Part shown: piece by piece, positions 6,228 through 14,962 of the stretch | Layout of the letters: every line of letters starts with the position of its first letter | Numbering within the stretch: the first letter of the stretch is position 1 | DNA from: Porticoccaceae bacterium | GTDB lineage: Bacteria > Pseudomonadota > Gammaproteobacteria > Pseudomonadales > Porticoccaceae | NCBI GenBank assembly: GCA_029238255.1 | Contig: JAQWGK010000039.1 | Coordinates: forward strand, 1 to 48,238 | DNA: 48,238 nt | Direction of reading: 5' to 3' | Program-made: the position numbers and the translations under genes | Notes under the pieces: generated by a model | The model's input: only the letters and a program-made list of their open reading frames with translations | Databases searched by the model: none | What the model was told of the DNA's origin: nothing

Positions 6228-7508
6228 ATGCAGGCTACTCAATCCTCGCCCCGCGCGAAGGGTATTTTAATGTTTCTGATGCTGCTGAATATTCTCAGTA
6301 TGCTCGATCGCAGTCTTATTGCGGCCTTTTCTCAGACAATAATGGATGATCTCAACCTTAGCCCCTCACAGCTTGGACTCTTAAATGGCTGGGTATTTAC
6401 GGTCTGCTATGTGGTGATGGGGCTGTTTATGGGGGCGCTTGCCGATCGCTTTCACCGTCCGCGACTTATTGCCGCAGGTCTTATTTTGTGGAGTGCCCTA
6501 ACGGCGGTTTCCGGCATCGCTAAAAACTTTACTCAAATTGCTCTGGCGAGATTATTTATCGGTATTGGCGAGTCGACCATGACCCCAACTTCGATGTCGA
6601 TGCTGGCGGATTTATTTCCCGCGCAAAAGCGGGGCACAGCGGTAGGGCTCTACTATCTGGGTGTGCCTGTGGGTACCAGCCTGGCGTTTATTCTGGCCGG
6701 TTCTCTGGGGGTTGAGATTGGCTGGCGCAACTGTTTCTTGCTGCTCGGTGGATTGGGAATAGTTCTGGCATTGGGATTGCTGCTGTTAAGGGATCCTCCT
6801 CGTGGGGCTATGGAGATTGAAAATACCACAGTTTCCAGTGAATCAGAGTCAGCCGTAAGCTGGCGAGAAGGGCTGTCAGATTTAAAGCAGGTATTAAAAG
6901 GCTCGCCGGTGCTGATATGGATTATGCTCGGTGCAGTTATGCTGCATATTCCAATAGGTGCAGGTGCCTTTGCTATTCCCTGGTTGATCGCCGAGCGCGG
7001 TTTTGAACAGGGCTATATCACCGCTCTGTTCGGCACTATTTTTCTGGTCTTCGGCACTCTGGGTACCTTGTTTGGTGGCGCTATGAGCGACTGGTATCAG
7101 CGTCGTTTCAGAGGTGGGCGAATTCGCTTCCTGGCGCTATTGATGATTGCGGTGACTCCCTTAACTCTGGGTTACAGGTTTGCCTCGCCGGACTCATTGC
7201 TCTTTTTTCTGGGCATGAGTTTCGCGCTATTTAGTCTTAGCTCTTTTTATGGGCCGGCATTTTCAACAGTTCAAGACCTAACGCCGGCCCGTCTGCGCGG
7301 GGTTATGACCGCGGTATTACTGGTTGCCTGCAATCTACTCGGTTTTAGTCTCGGCTCTTTTATGACCGGTGTTGCTCAGGAATTATTTCAGGCGGCGGCG
7401 GTTGCAAACCCCTATACATGGTCGCTTTTACTGGCCGATATCTGCGGTGCGCTGAGCATTCCCTGTTTTCTCTATGCCTCTATCTGCCTAGAGCGGAAGC
7501 GTGACTAG
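6228..7508 (+). CDS. MFS transporter
   Basis: This 426-residue inner-membrane protein has about 12 hydrophobic segments. The MFS loop 2-3 signature appears as GALADRFHRPRLIAAG, and a second repeat-like GGAMSDWYQRR lies in the second half. RLFIGIGESTMTP in TM4 resembles the organic-anion and aromatic/lipid acid carriers often annotated spinster-like. It sits between the APH-like kinase and two acyl-CoA dehydrogenases on the same strand, so uptake of the compound degraded by them is a reasonable guess. No substrate can be read from sequence. The gap to the kinase gene is 74 bp. Confidence 0.85.
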   Translation: MQATQSSPRAKGILMFLMLLNILSMLDRSLIAAFSQTIMDDLNLSPSQLGLLNGWVFTVCYVVMGLFMGALADRFHRPRLIAAGLILWSALTAVSGIAKNFTQIALARLFIGIGESTMTPTSMSMLADLFPAQKRGTAVGLYYLGVPVGTSLAFILAGSLGVEIGWRNCFLLLGGLGIVLALGLLLLRDPPRGAMEIENTTVSSESESAVSWREGLSDLKQVLKGSPVLIWIMLGAVMLHIPIGAGAFAIPWLIAERGFEQGYITALFGTIFLVFGTLGTLFGGAMSDWYQRRFRGGRIRFLALLMIAVTPLTLGYRFASPDSLLFFLGMSFALFSLSSFYGPAFSTVQDLTPARLRGVMTAVLLVACNLLGFSLGSFMTGVAQELFQAAAVANPYTWSLLLADICGALSIPCFLYASICLERKRD

Positions 7509-7524
7509 CCGGCCGCCTTATTTT

Positions 7525-7553
7525 TTGACATATGGAGTGCCACAACTTAATGT
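7525..7553 (+). promoter_or_regulatory. possible promoter of the acyl-CoA dehydrogenase pair
   Basis: A perfect TTGACA (7525-7530) is followed after 17 bp by TAATGT (7548-7553), a weak -10. It lies 33 bp upstream of the GTG start at 7586, so the dehydrogenases may have their own promoter. Confidence 0.35.
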
Positions 7554-7585
7554 GATCAGCTTAAATTTAGTCAGAGGGTGAATCG

Positions 7586-8770
7586 GTGGATATTAATTTT
7601 TCAGCACAGGATCTTGAGTTTCGAGATGAGGTGCGGGCATTTTTTGCCAGTGAATACGACGCCAAGGTAGCGGAGAGTCTTTCAAGCGGTCAGGGTGAAG
7701 ATTACAAAGAAGCGATTGTCGCCTGGCAGAAAAAGCTTCACGCCAAGGGTTGGATTGCCCCGGGCTGGCCCAAAGAATACGGCGGCACCGGTTGGTCAGT
7801 CACCCAGAAATTTATCTATGAAACCGAACGCGGTGCAGCCGGTATACCGGATGTGGTTCCCTTTGGTCTAAAAATGGTTGCGCCGGTTATCTATACCTTT
7901 GGTAGCGAAGAGCAGAAAGCCAAATTCTTACCCCGTATTCTCTCCAGCGAAGACTGGTGGTGTCAGGGTTACTCTGAACCCGGTGCCGGTTCCGATCTGG
8001 CGGCCTTAAATACAACCGCTGAGTATGCCGGTGATAACTATATTGTTAATGGTCGCAAGATCTGGACAACCTTTGCTCAGTTTGCCGACTGGATTTTCTG
8101 TCTGGTGCGGACATCCAAAGATGTGCGCAAACAGCAGGGCATTAGTTTTCTGTTAATCGATATGAATACCCCGGGTGTTTCGGTAAAGCCAATTCCTACT
8201 ATCGATGGCAAGCACAGCCTCAATGAAGTGCTGTTCGAAGATGCGCTGGTACCCCGAGAAAATTTAATTGGTGAACAGGACAAGGGCTGGACTTACGCCA
8301 AGGCACTGCTCGCCCATGAGCGCACCGGTATGGCGGAGGTGGCGGATTCCAAACGTATGCTGGCCAATCTTAAGCAGCGTGCTGCGGCAGAGGTTAATGG
8401 CGGTCAGCCCATGATTGCTGATCCAGTGTTTCAGATGCGTCTATCCGATATTGAAATGCAATTGATGGCGCTGGAGTACACCGAGTTGCGTGTATTTGCC
8501 TCTATGGCCGCCGGTGGAATGCCGGGGCCTGAATCCTCATTGTTAAAAATCAAAGGCACTGAAATTTCTCAGTCTATTCACGAGCTGCAACTGCAACTGG
8601 CTGCCTATTACGGCGGTGCTCTGCAGGGGGATCTGAGTAATCAGCAGTTGGGTCACGAGTTTGCCGCTGAGGCGCGTAAAAGTTATATGTATGGTCGTGC
8701 GGCGAGTATTTACGGTGGCTCAAATGAAGTGCAGCGCAATGTGATTGCCAAGGCTGTACTAGGTCTCTAG
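7586..8770 (+). CDS. acyl-CoA dehydrogenase (first of an adjacent pair)
   Basis: This 394-residue FAD-dependent acyl-CoA dehydrogenase carries the family signature WWCQGYSEPGAGSDLA (about 128-143), a KIWTTFAQ segment and the C-terminal RAASIYGGSNEVQRN. The residue aligned with the catalytic Glu of medium-chain enzymes is Gly377, so the base must come from elsewhere, as in several FadE-type and heteromeric enzymes. The start is GTG with RBS AGAGGG at 7573. The 39-bp gap to a second dehydrogenase of different sequence suggests an operon and possibly an alpha2beta2 complex. It probably oxidises a branched or ring-bearing acyl-CoA; the substrate is unknown. Confidence 0.9.
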   Translation: MDINFSAQDLEFRDEVRAFFASEYDAKVAESLSSGQGEDYKEAIVAWQKKLHAKGWIAPGWPKEYGGTGWSVTQKFIYETERGAAGIPDVVPFGLKMVAPVIYTFGSEEQKAKFLPRILSSEDWWCQGYSEPGAGSDLAALNTTAEYAGDNYIVNGRKIWTTFAQFADWIFCLVRTSKDVRKQQGISFLLIDMNTPGVSVKPIPTIDGKHSLNEVLFEDALVPRENLIGEQDKGWTYAKALLAHERTGMAEVADSKRMLANLKQRAAAEVNGGQPMIADPVFQMRLSDIEMQLMALEYTELRVFASMAAGGMPGPESSLLKIKGTEISQSIHELQLQLAAYYGGALQGDLSNQQLGHEFAAEARKSYMYGRAASIYGGSNEVQRNVIAKAVLGL

Positions 8771-8809
8771 TAAGGCCTCTATAAATAAATATTGTTGGAG
8801 ATGGGTTAG

Positions 8810-9973
8810 ATGAATTTTGAGTTTTCCGAAGAACAGGTAATGATTAAAGACAGCGTTGCACGCTTTGTCCGCGACGAGTATGACTTTGATACCAGACGTA
8901 AGATTATTGATTCAGAAGAGGGTATCAACCGTGACTTCTGGACTATGTTTGCCGAGTTGGGTTGGCTGTCAGTTCCCTTTGAGGAGCAGTACGGCGGCTT
9001 TGGTGGTTCCGTTGAAGATCTGGTTGCTGTGATGGAAGAGCTTGGCAAGGGGATTGTTGTTGAACCCTATGTGTCGACGGTGGTAATTTTTGGCGGCCTG
9101 CTTTCCGCTGCGACCAATGCCGATTTAAAGTCGACATATATCCCGAAAATTATTGATGGTAGCTGTCTGGGTTCTTTTGCTTTTCTGGAGCCCCAGTCGC
9201 GTTTTGAAATTGCCGATATAGCCACTAGTGCGACAGTGGGTAAGGATGGTTACGCCATTAACGGTACCAAAACCGTGGTCTTTAATGGCGCCAGTGCTGA
9301 CAGTCTAATTGTGGCTGCTCGCACCAGTGGTGAGCAGTTTGATCGCGACGGTATCAGCCTGTTTATGGTGGCTGCAGATGCGCCGGGCGTTAGTATCCAT
9401 AGCTATAAAACTATGGATGGTCAGAGTGCTTCGACTATCAGCTTTAATGATGTACTGGTTACTGAAAGTCAGCTGTTGGGTGCTGCGGGTCAGGGTATGG
9501 AGATAGTTGATCAGGTGATGCCAAATATCCTTCTGGCACTGAGTGCCGAGGCGCTGGGAATTATGGCTACCCTCAATGCGATTACGGTGGATTACACCAA
9601 AACTCGTCAACAGTTTGGTACACCCATTAGTTCTTTTCAGGCCCTGCAGCACCGTATGGTTGATACCTTTATGGCCTGTGAGCAGTCTAAATCCTTGCTT
9701 TATCGCGGTCTCTGCGATGCCAATAAAGTTGCAGTTGATCCCTCGGTTGGAACGGCAGAGTTGCTAAAGTCAGTTCATGCGCTAAAAGCGACTGTGGCTA
9801 AGTATGGCAAGCTGATCGGTGAAGAGGCGATTCAGATTCACGGCGGTATTGGTATTACTGATGAGTTAAATATTGGTCATTATGTAAAACGCCTGATGAC
9901 CATTAACGTGACTTTTGGCGATGCAGATTTTCATCAAAAAAAGTTTAATCAACTCAGCTATTCAAGTCTCTAG
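8810..9973 (+). CDS. acyl-CoA dehydrogenase (second of an adjacent pair)
   Basis: This 387-residue acyl-CoA dehydrogenase has the N-terminal helical domain start FEFSEEQVMIKDSVARFV, a middle beta domain with GYAINGTKTVVFNGASAD, and the C-terminal IQIHGGIGITDELNIGHYVKR. Alignment by eye with medium-chain enzymes puts Asp373 or a neighbour where the catalytic Glu is expected. It is divergent from its upstream neighbour, so this is a partner or second-step enzyme, not a recent duplicate. The ATG is preceded by GGAGATGGG. The next gene, an esterase, begins 9 bp after its stop, so they are likely cotranscribed. Confidence 0.9.
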   Translation: MNFEFSEEQVMIKDSVARFVRDEYDFDTRRKIIDSEEGINRDFWTMFAELGWLSVPFEEQYGGFGGSVEDLVAVMEELGKGIVVEPYVSTVVIFGGLLSAATNADLKSTYIPKIIDGSCLGSFAFLEPQSRFEIADIATSATVGKDGYAINGTKTVVFNGASADSLIVAARTSGEQFDRDGISLFMVAADAPGVSIHSYKTMDGQSASTISFNDVLVTESQLLGAAGQGMEIVDQVMPNILLALSAEALGIMATLNAITVDYTKTRQQFGTPISSFQALQHRMVDTFMACEQSKSLLYRGLCDANKVAVDPSVGTAELLKSVHALKATVAKYGKLIGEEAIQIHGGIGITDELNIGHYVKRLMTINVTFGDADFHQKKFNQLSYSSL

Positions 9974-9982
9974 TCCGAAACA

Positions 9983-11050
9983 ATGACTAGCCTGATGATA
10001 GGTATTTTAGTGGCGGGGGGAGTATTTCTTGCCCTGCTGTTATTTTATTATCTGTGGCCTGATCCATTGGCAAAGCATGACTTACCTAAGGGAAAGTTAT
10101 TTCCTGCCTCAGCCGATTCCGATGCATCTCTCAAGGCTATCCGCACAAAAATTAGCGCTGTTCACAGTGAAAATATTGGCCTGAGTCTAAAACAGCGAAT
10201 GTTGGCTATCCGTAAAAATATGGATAGTTTTTTTGCCGATGTGCCTATAGTCAGCGCTATTACACCGGTAAATGCCGGTGGTGTTGATGCCGAGTGGGTT
10301 ATAGCGCCCGGTGCTGATAGCAATCGACGCCTGTTATATATTCATGGCGGCGCCTTTTATGTTGGCAGTGCCAAAAGTCATCGCGTAATCACCAGTAAAC
10401 TCTCCGAGATTAGCAATTGTGCGGTATTGGCTATCAACTACCATCTAATGCCTGAACACTCGCGTATGGCCGGTATTGAAGATTGCCGGTGCGCTTACCG
10501 CTGGTTGCTTGATAATGGGCCTCAGGGTAGGGCAAAGGCCGCGGCTGTTTTTGTGGCTGGTGATTCCGCCGGGGGCAATTTAACCCTCTCTCTTTTAGCC
10601 TGGTTGCGAGATACAGGGTGCAGATTACCCAATGGGGCAGTGGCCTTATCACCGGTCACCGATGCGCGTATGCGCAGTCCCAGTATTAAGCGCAATTTGG
10701 AGACTGACATTATTCTCAAGCCTCTAGCTAAGGGGTTGAGTAAGATTCCGCGACCATTAATCGTTGTTAGCAAATGGTTATTTACCGGTCAGAGTCCCAA
10801 AGATCCGGTGGTATCACCACTGCATGGTGATCTCTCTGGTCTGCCGCCGATTCTGGTGCAGGTTAGCGATAGTGAAATACTGCTCGATGATGGTCGTCGC
10901 TATGTGAATAAGGCGGCTGCCGCGGGGACTGATGCTGTTCTGCAGCGCTGGCAGAATGTTCCCCATGTCTGGCAGATATTCTATCCGGATCTACCTGAGG
11001 CTATTGAGGCCTTTGACGAGATTGAGGCATTTTTAAAGCGCTGTTCCTAA
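9983..11050 (+). CDS. alpha/beta hydrolase, hormone-sensitive-lipase (HSL) family
   Basis: This 355-residue esterase or lipase starts with a hydrophobic segment (about 5-24), which suggests an inner-membrane anchor. The HSL oxyanion motif HGGAF (121-125) and nucleophile elbow GDSAGG (Ser195) are present. A C-terminal Asp (SEILLDD) and His (VPHVWQIF) complete the triad. Such enzymes hydrolyse short- to medium-chain or lipid esters. It is tightly linked to the acyl-CoA dehydrogenases and could release the acid they degrade. Its 3' end overlaps the end of the convergent acyltransferase gene by 18 bp. Confidence 0.88.
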   Translation: MTSLMIGILVAGGVFLALLLFYYLWPDPLAKHDLPKGKLFPASADSDASLKAIRTKISAVHSENIGLSLKQRMLAIRKNMDSFFADVPIVSAITPVNAGGVDAEWVIAPGADSNRRLLYIHGGAFYVGSAKSHRVITSKLSEISNCAVLAINYHLMPEHSRMAGIEDCRCAYRWLLDNGPQGRAKAAAVFVAGDSAGGNLTLSLLAWLRDTGCRLPNGAVALSPVTDARMRSPSIKRNLETDIILKPLAKGLSKIPRPLIVVSKWLFTGQSPKDPVVSPLHGDLSGLPPILVQVSDSEILLDDGRRYVNKAAAAGTDAVLQRWQNVPHVWQIFYPDLPEAIEAFDEIEAFLKRCS

Positions 11051-11944
11051 GGGCTGTTCTAAAGCGTAAATATTAGGTGCGCCTTCAGGGGGGCTGGCAA
11101 AGCGTCGATAGACCCACTGGTATTGTTCCGGGGCTAACAGAATGCTCTTTTCTATGGCTTTGTTTAATGCGGTTGCGGCGGCCACATTATCTTCTGTGTG
11201 CATTCCTTCTATCTTGTGGAAAACAATCTCAAACCCCTGTCCTTTAGGTTTACGAATAACCGTTGAGAGCAGCACTTCGGATTGATTGCTGTTCACCAGA
11301 GCCTGAGTTAATTTTCCGGTTAGTGCGGGGTGCCCAAAAAATGGCGCGTAAACACCGGCCTCTTTGGTGGGTAAGTGATCTGACAGTACTGCTAGTACAT
11401 TATTCTTGCGCATACCCTTTAGCGCCTGCCTAACACCTTTGATATTGGTGGAAAACATTTTTGTGCCAACCCGGCTGCGGGCTTTAAAGATAATATTCTC
11501 AAGGGCCGGCGAGTCTATGGGTTTGTACATGGCCGCAAAGGGATAGTTCTGCGGCAAGTAAAAATTCACTAATTCCCAGTTACCCAGATGGGGTAAGACC
11601 ACCACAACGCCGCGCTTTTGTTGGTGAGCGGCTTCAAGTATTTCGGGGTTTCTAACGCTGACCCTTTTACTCAGATAGTTTGGGTTGCCAAACCAGACAT
11701 AGGCGGATTCCAAAAACCACTTTCCAGTTTCTTTGGCATTTGCAATTAATAGCTCTTCTCGTTCAGCATCTGTTTTTTCAGGAAAACAGGCCTTTAGATT
11801 GCAGCGGGAAATATGAGCGCGTTTACGATTATATTTCATTAATAGTAAGCCCAGTCGGCTACCAATTGCCTGAGACCAGCGCAGGGGTAGAAGACCAAAG
11901 GGAGCGACTAAACTAGCAATAAAGAGAAATTTTAAGCTTTGCAT
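11033..11944 (-). CDS. lipid A-type (LpxL/HtrB-like) lysophospholipid acyltransferase
   Basis: This 303-residue protein has an N-terminal hydrophobic anchor (1-20) and the HX4E acyltransferase motif HLGNWE (His119, Glu124), followed by FAAMYKPIDSP and the LSDHLPTKEAGVYAPFFG region typical of LpxL/LpxM/MsbB-like enzymes. These transfer acyl chains from acyl-ACP to lipid A precursors or related lipids at the cytoplasmic face. It is convergent with the esterase and divergent from the POT transporter. The context does not show whether it is the main late acyltransferase or a paralogue with another acceptor, for example an ornithine or other amino lipid. Confidence 0.87.
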   Translation of the reverse strand: MQSLKFLFIASLVAPFGLLPLRWSQAIGSRLGLLLMKYNRKRAHISRCNLKACFPEKTDAEREELLIANAKETGKWFLESAYVWFGNPNYLSKRVSVRNPEILEAAHQQKRGVVVVLPHLGNWELVNFYLPQNYPFAAMYKPIDSPALENIIFKARSRVGTKMFSTNIKGVRQALKGMRKNNVLAVLSDHLPTKEAGVYAPFFGHPALTGKLTQALVNSNQSEVLLSTVIRKPKGQGFEIVFHKIEGMHTEDNVAAATALNKAIEKSILLAPEQYQWVYRRFASPPEGAPNIYALEQPLGTAL

Positions 11945-12116
11945 GAAATCAATAATCGTTCAAAAGTTGGCGGGAAATTATGGGTTATAGTGCTTTTCTT
12001 ATGTGGCGCAGATTACACTATTTACTAGCCAGTCTCTACCCGCAGCACAGATAGGAGACCTTTGCTTTAATAGGGTATGCTAGAGTCTTTGGTGAGCTCG
12101 CTAAAGGAAAACCTCA

Positions 12117-13823
12117 ATGAATGATGTCGATAATAAAACACTATTGGGACACCCCCGTGGGTTGTTGATTCTATTCCTTACCGAGATGTGGGAACGATTC
12201 TCCTACTACGGTATGCGCGGCCTGTTAATTGTCTATCTCACTCAGCACTTTCTGTTCTCCGATGAAAAATCCAGTTTAATCTACGGTGCCTATACCGCTC
12301 TGGTCTATGTGATGACGATTATTGGCGGCTCTCTGGCTGACCGCTATCTGGGGGCGAGAAAGGCGGTGACCTTTGGTGCCATTCTGCTGACTCTGGGCCA
12401 TTTTGGTATGAGCTTTGAGGGAGAGGGTTCCAAACAGCTGATTACCTTTAATGACAGCCAGTATCAGATAAAGCTCGATGCCCGTGGCGGTGATGCCCGT
12501 CAGCAGATTATTACTGAGCAGGGTATTTCCTATATCAGCTTTACCGAAACCCATATGGATATTGCCGAACCGGCGTTAGTCGGGCTTCCGGCTAGCATTC
12601 CGAGGGATCAATTTTCGATCAGTGTTGAGCGCGAAGCGTTCTACCTGAATATTCTCTACTTATCACTGGCACTGCTGATTGCCGGGGTGGGTTTCCTTAA
12701 GGCCAATATCTCAACTATTGTGGGTTCGCTCTATGGCTTTGGTGATTCACGCCGTGACTCTGGTTTTACGATTTTTTATATGGGCATCAATATCGGTGCC
12801 TTTCTGGCATCGATCTTCTGTGGCTATCTGGGTATTGTCCACGGTTGGAAGTACGGCTTTGGTCTGGCGGGTGTAGGGATGTTGCTGGGCTTGATTATTT
12901 TCCTTTCCTGCCAGAGTTGGTTGCAGGGCAAGGCCGAGCCGCCTTCGATGGAGAAACTTAAGGAAAAGGTATTTTTGTTTATCAATCTGGAGTGGTTCTG
13001 CTATCTGATTGGTTTGGGGATTATCGGCCTATCCATGTTGTTGGTAATGAATGAGGAGTTGGTTGGCGGCATTCTTGGGCCTCTGGGCATCCTGATGTTT
13101 GTGTTGCTAGTCAGCTATGCCTTTACCCAGCTTAAGTGGGATGAACGCTCGCGAATGTTAGCGGCAATCTACTTTGTCTTGGCGCAGATTCCTTTCTGGG
13201 CACTCTTCGAGCAGGCCGGTTCCTCACTTAACCTGCTAACCGTTCGTCTGGTAGATCGGGAGATTCTCGGTTGGTCCGTGCCCGGGCCGGTATTTCAGTC
13301 TTTAAATGCTGGTTTTATCTTCCTCTTTGCCCCTTTATTGGCCTGGCTGTGGATATGGCTGGCGAGACGCAAGCTAAACCCCTCTACAGCGGTTAAGTTT
13401 GCACTGGGCGTGGCAATGGCCGGTCTGGGCTTTTTAGTGTTGGTGGCCGGTATGAAAGGTTCTGGTGCGGTGGGCTTAACGCCGGTGCTATTTATCTTTG
13501 CGATCTATTGGATTCACACCATGGGTGAGCTTTTGGTCTCGCCAGTAGGTTTATCAGTGGTCACCAAACTGGCGCCGGTGCGGGTGGTTGGTATGACTAT
13601 GGGTGCCTGGTTCCTCTACTCAGGTCTCTCCAACTATTTGGCGGGGGTGATTGCGCGCACCACAGGGGCTGAAACTATCGGTGGGCAGATGACCAATATC
13701 GCGGCAGCCAAGGCCGGTTATATCGAGGTCTATTCTCAGGTTGGTTATATAGCGCTGGGGTTGGCGTTGATTATGCTGTTATTGTCGCCGCTGGTGAGCA
13801 AGATGATGCGTGGTGCTGATTAG
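12117..13823 (+). CDS. POT/PTR2 family proton-coupled oligopeptide transporter
   Basis: This 568-residue inner-membrane protein starts with the POT signature TEMWERFSYYGMRG (22-35) containing the ExxER proton-coupling motif. It also carries the PTR2 motif FYMGINIGAFLAS and about 14 hydrophobic segments. A hydrophilic insert of about 80 residues (roughly 100-180) follows TM3 and is larger than in E. coli DtpA. It imports di- and tripeptides with protons. The ATG has RBS AAAGGA. Its stop overlaps the end of the convergent regulator gene by 4 bp. The insert is the odd part; it keeps the frame, so it is probably a real lineage-specific loop. Confidence 0.9.
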   Translation: MNDVDNKTLLGHPRGLLILFLTEMWERFSYYGMRGLLIVYLTQHFLFSDEKSSLIYGAYTALVYVMTIIGGSLADRYLGARKAVTFGAILLTLGHFGMSFEGEGSKQLITFNDSQYQIKLDARGGDARQQIITEQGISYISFTETHMDIAEPALVGLPASIPRDQFSISVEREAFYLNILYLSLALLIAGVGFLKANISTIVGSLYGFGDSRRDSGFTIFYMGINIGAFLASIFCGYLGIVHGWKYGFGLAGVGMLLGLIIFLSCQSWLQGKAEPPSMEKLKEKVFLFINLEWFCYLIGLGIIGLSMLLVMNEELVGGILGPLGILMFVLLVSYAFTQLKWDERSRMLAAIYFVLAQIPFWALFEQAGSSLNLLTVRLVDREILGWSVPGPVFQSLNAGFIFLFAPLLAWLWIWLARRKLNPSTAVKFALGVAMAGLGFLVLVAGMKGSGAVGLTPVLFIFAIYWIHTMGELLVSPVGLSVVTKLAPVRVVGMTMGAWFLYSGLSNYLAGVIARTTGAETIGGQMTNIAAAKAGYIEVYSQVGYIALGLALIMLLLSPLVSKMMRGAD

Positions 13824-14680
13824 TAGAATAGCAGGGGGTGGCTAAGCTGCCCCTGACAGTATTTGGAGAGATCGAGATTCTCGTCTTCCGGATAGTAAGT
13901 ATTCATATTTAGGCTTGGGCCCGAGAGCAGTGCTGCTGGGCCTAAGGTGCTGACAGTACTGTGCACGCTGACAAACTTGTGCAGATCCCCATCGAGATTA
14001 ATCTGTATACGAAAGCTCGACATAGGTTCGAGCACCGCGGCGCGCTGCCGCCAGTCACTGGGAACCTCTGTGCGCTTGGCAAGGCGATCACGCAGTTGTT
14101 TATCCCGAGGATTGTTGCCAAACAGCGCTTTCTGTTCCAGAGACATCAAAATCACTGACAATGTATCTTCCCAGCCACTGACAAAGTTGCCGGCACCTTT
14201 GCGGCTAAAGAGAAATTCATAGTTATTGGTCACCCGGTCAAGGGTCGCTTTATCGATGTTCTGACCAAATAATCCGACCCAGCCGCGGTTGACCATTAGA
14301 ATATCGTTGGATTCGTTGGCCAGTGTGGCCGGGTAGGGGTCCAGTGCCTTTAGGGATAATGTCATCGCTTTGCGCAGCCACTTGAGCTCCGGTTTATGAA
14401 AGTCCAGTTCTCCGGTGATCGGGACAAAGCCAGCGGCAATCAGCAGGTGATTGCTGTCGCGCTGTCCCAACTCAAAGGCGCTGGTGATATCCGCAACCAT
14501 AGACTGACTAGGTCTGCTGCTGCCATTTTCCAGACGGCTGATATGCCTGGGGGAGCTGTTGATTAGATCCGCAAGTTGTTCCTGGCTAAGGTTGTGCACG
14601 CCACGCCAAAATTTTAGGAAGCGACCAAAAGCAAAATTGGCATCTGAGATAGGCTTTTCAATTGGCTTGGGAGTAGTCAT
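13820..14680 (-). CDS. XRE-type regulator with MmyB-like ligand-binding domain
   Basis: This 286-residue regulator has an N-terminal helix-turn-helix of the Cro/CI type (LSQEQLADLINSSPRHISRL, about 31-50). The ligand-binding part starts near 110 with DPYPATLANESNDILMVNRG, the hallmark of the MmyB-like domain, whose known structure has a pocket holding a fatty-acid-like ligand. It is divergent from the MaoC-SDR-thiolase genes, which makes control of that acyl-CoA pathway plausible. A palindrome lies about 40 bp upstream of its ATG. Regulation of the convergent POT gene is less likely by position. Confidence 0.85.
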   Translation of the reverse strand: MTTPKPIEKPISDANFAFGRFLKFWRGVHNLSQEQLADLINSSPRHISRLENGSSRPSQSMVADITSAFELGQRDSNHLLIAAGFVPITGELDFHKPELKWLRKAMTLSLKALDPYPATLANESNDILMVNRGWVGLFGQNIDKATLDRVTNNYEFLFSRKGAGNFVSGWEDTLSVILMSLEQKALFGNNPRDKQLRDRLAKRTEVPSDWRQRAAVLEPMSSFRIQINLDGDLHKFVSVHSTVSTLGPAALLSGPSLNMNTYYPEDENLDLSKYCQGQLSHPLLFY

Positions 14681-14719
14681 AGGCTCTTAAAGTAATCCCT
14701 GTGAGCTTCTTGTTAGTTT

Positions 14720-14737
14720 ATTTATATCTATATAAAT
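14720..14737. promoter_or_regulatory. 18-bp AT-rich palindrome between regulator and MaoC operon
   Basis: ATTTATAT-CT-ATATAAAT is a perfect 8+2+8 inverted repeat, 39 bp upstream of the XRE/MmyB regulator start and in its divergent control region. It is a good candidate operator for that regulator. Its TATATAAAT half may also double as a -10 element. Confidence 0.45.
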
Positions 14738-14962
14738 GGTGACTCAGCTTATGGTAGTCATCTGCAGGGCTAATCACAATAGCCATCCGGCTGTCAGGGC
14801 CAAAAGGATAAAGGGTTTTTGCCCATGATATGAGGCTTTTTCGACCGGACATAGGATGTCATGGTTATTGCCTATACTGTTGGTCAGAATCAGCGTATTA
14901 AAAGCTGATATTCCAGTGTATAAAAACTATAAATAGCAAGATTAGACAGGAGGGTGTTTTCC

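Noticed and set aside
14954-14962. GTG at 14954 as start of the MaoC gene
   Set aside because: It would overlap the AGGAGG ribosome binding site that is ideally spaced for the ATG at 14963.
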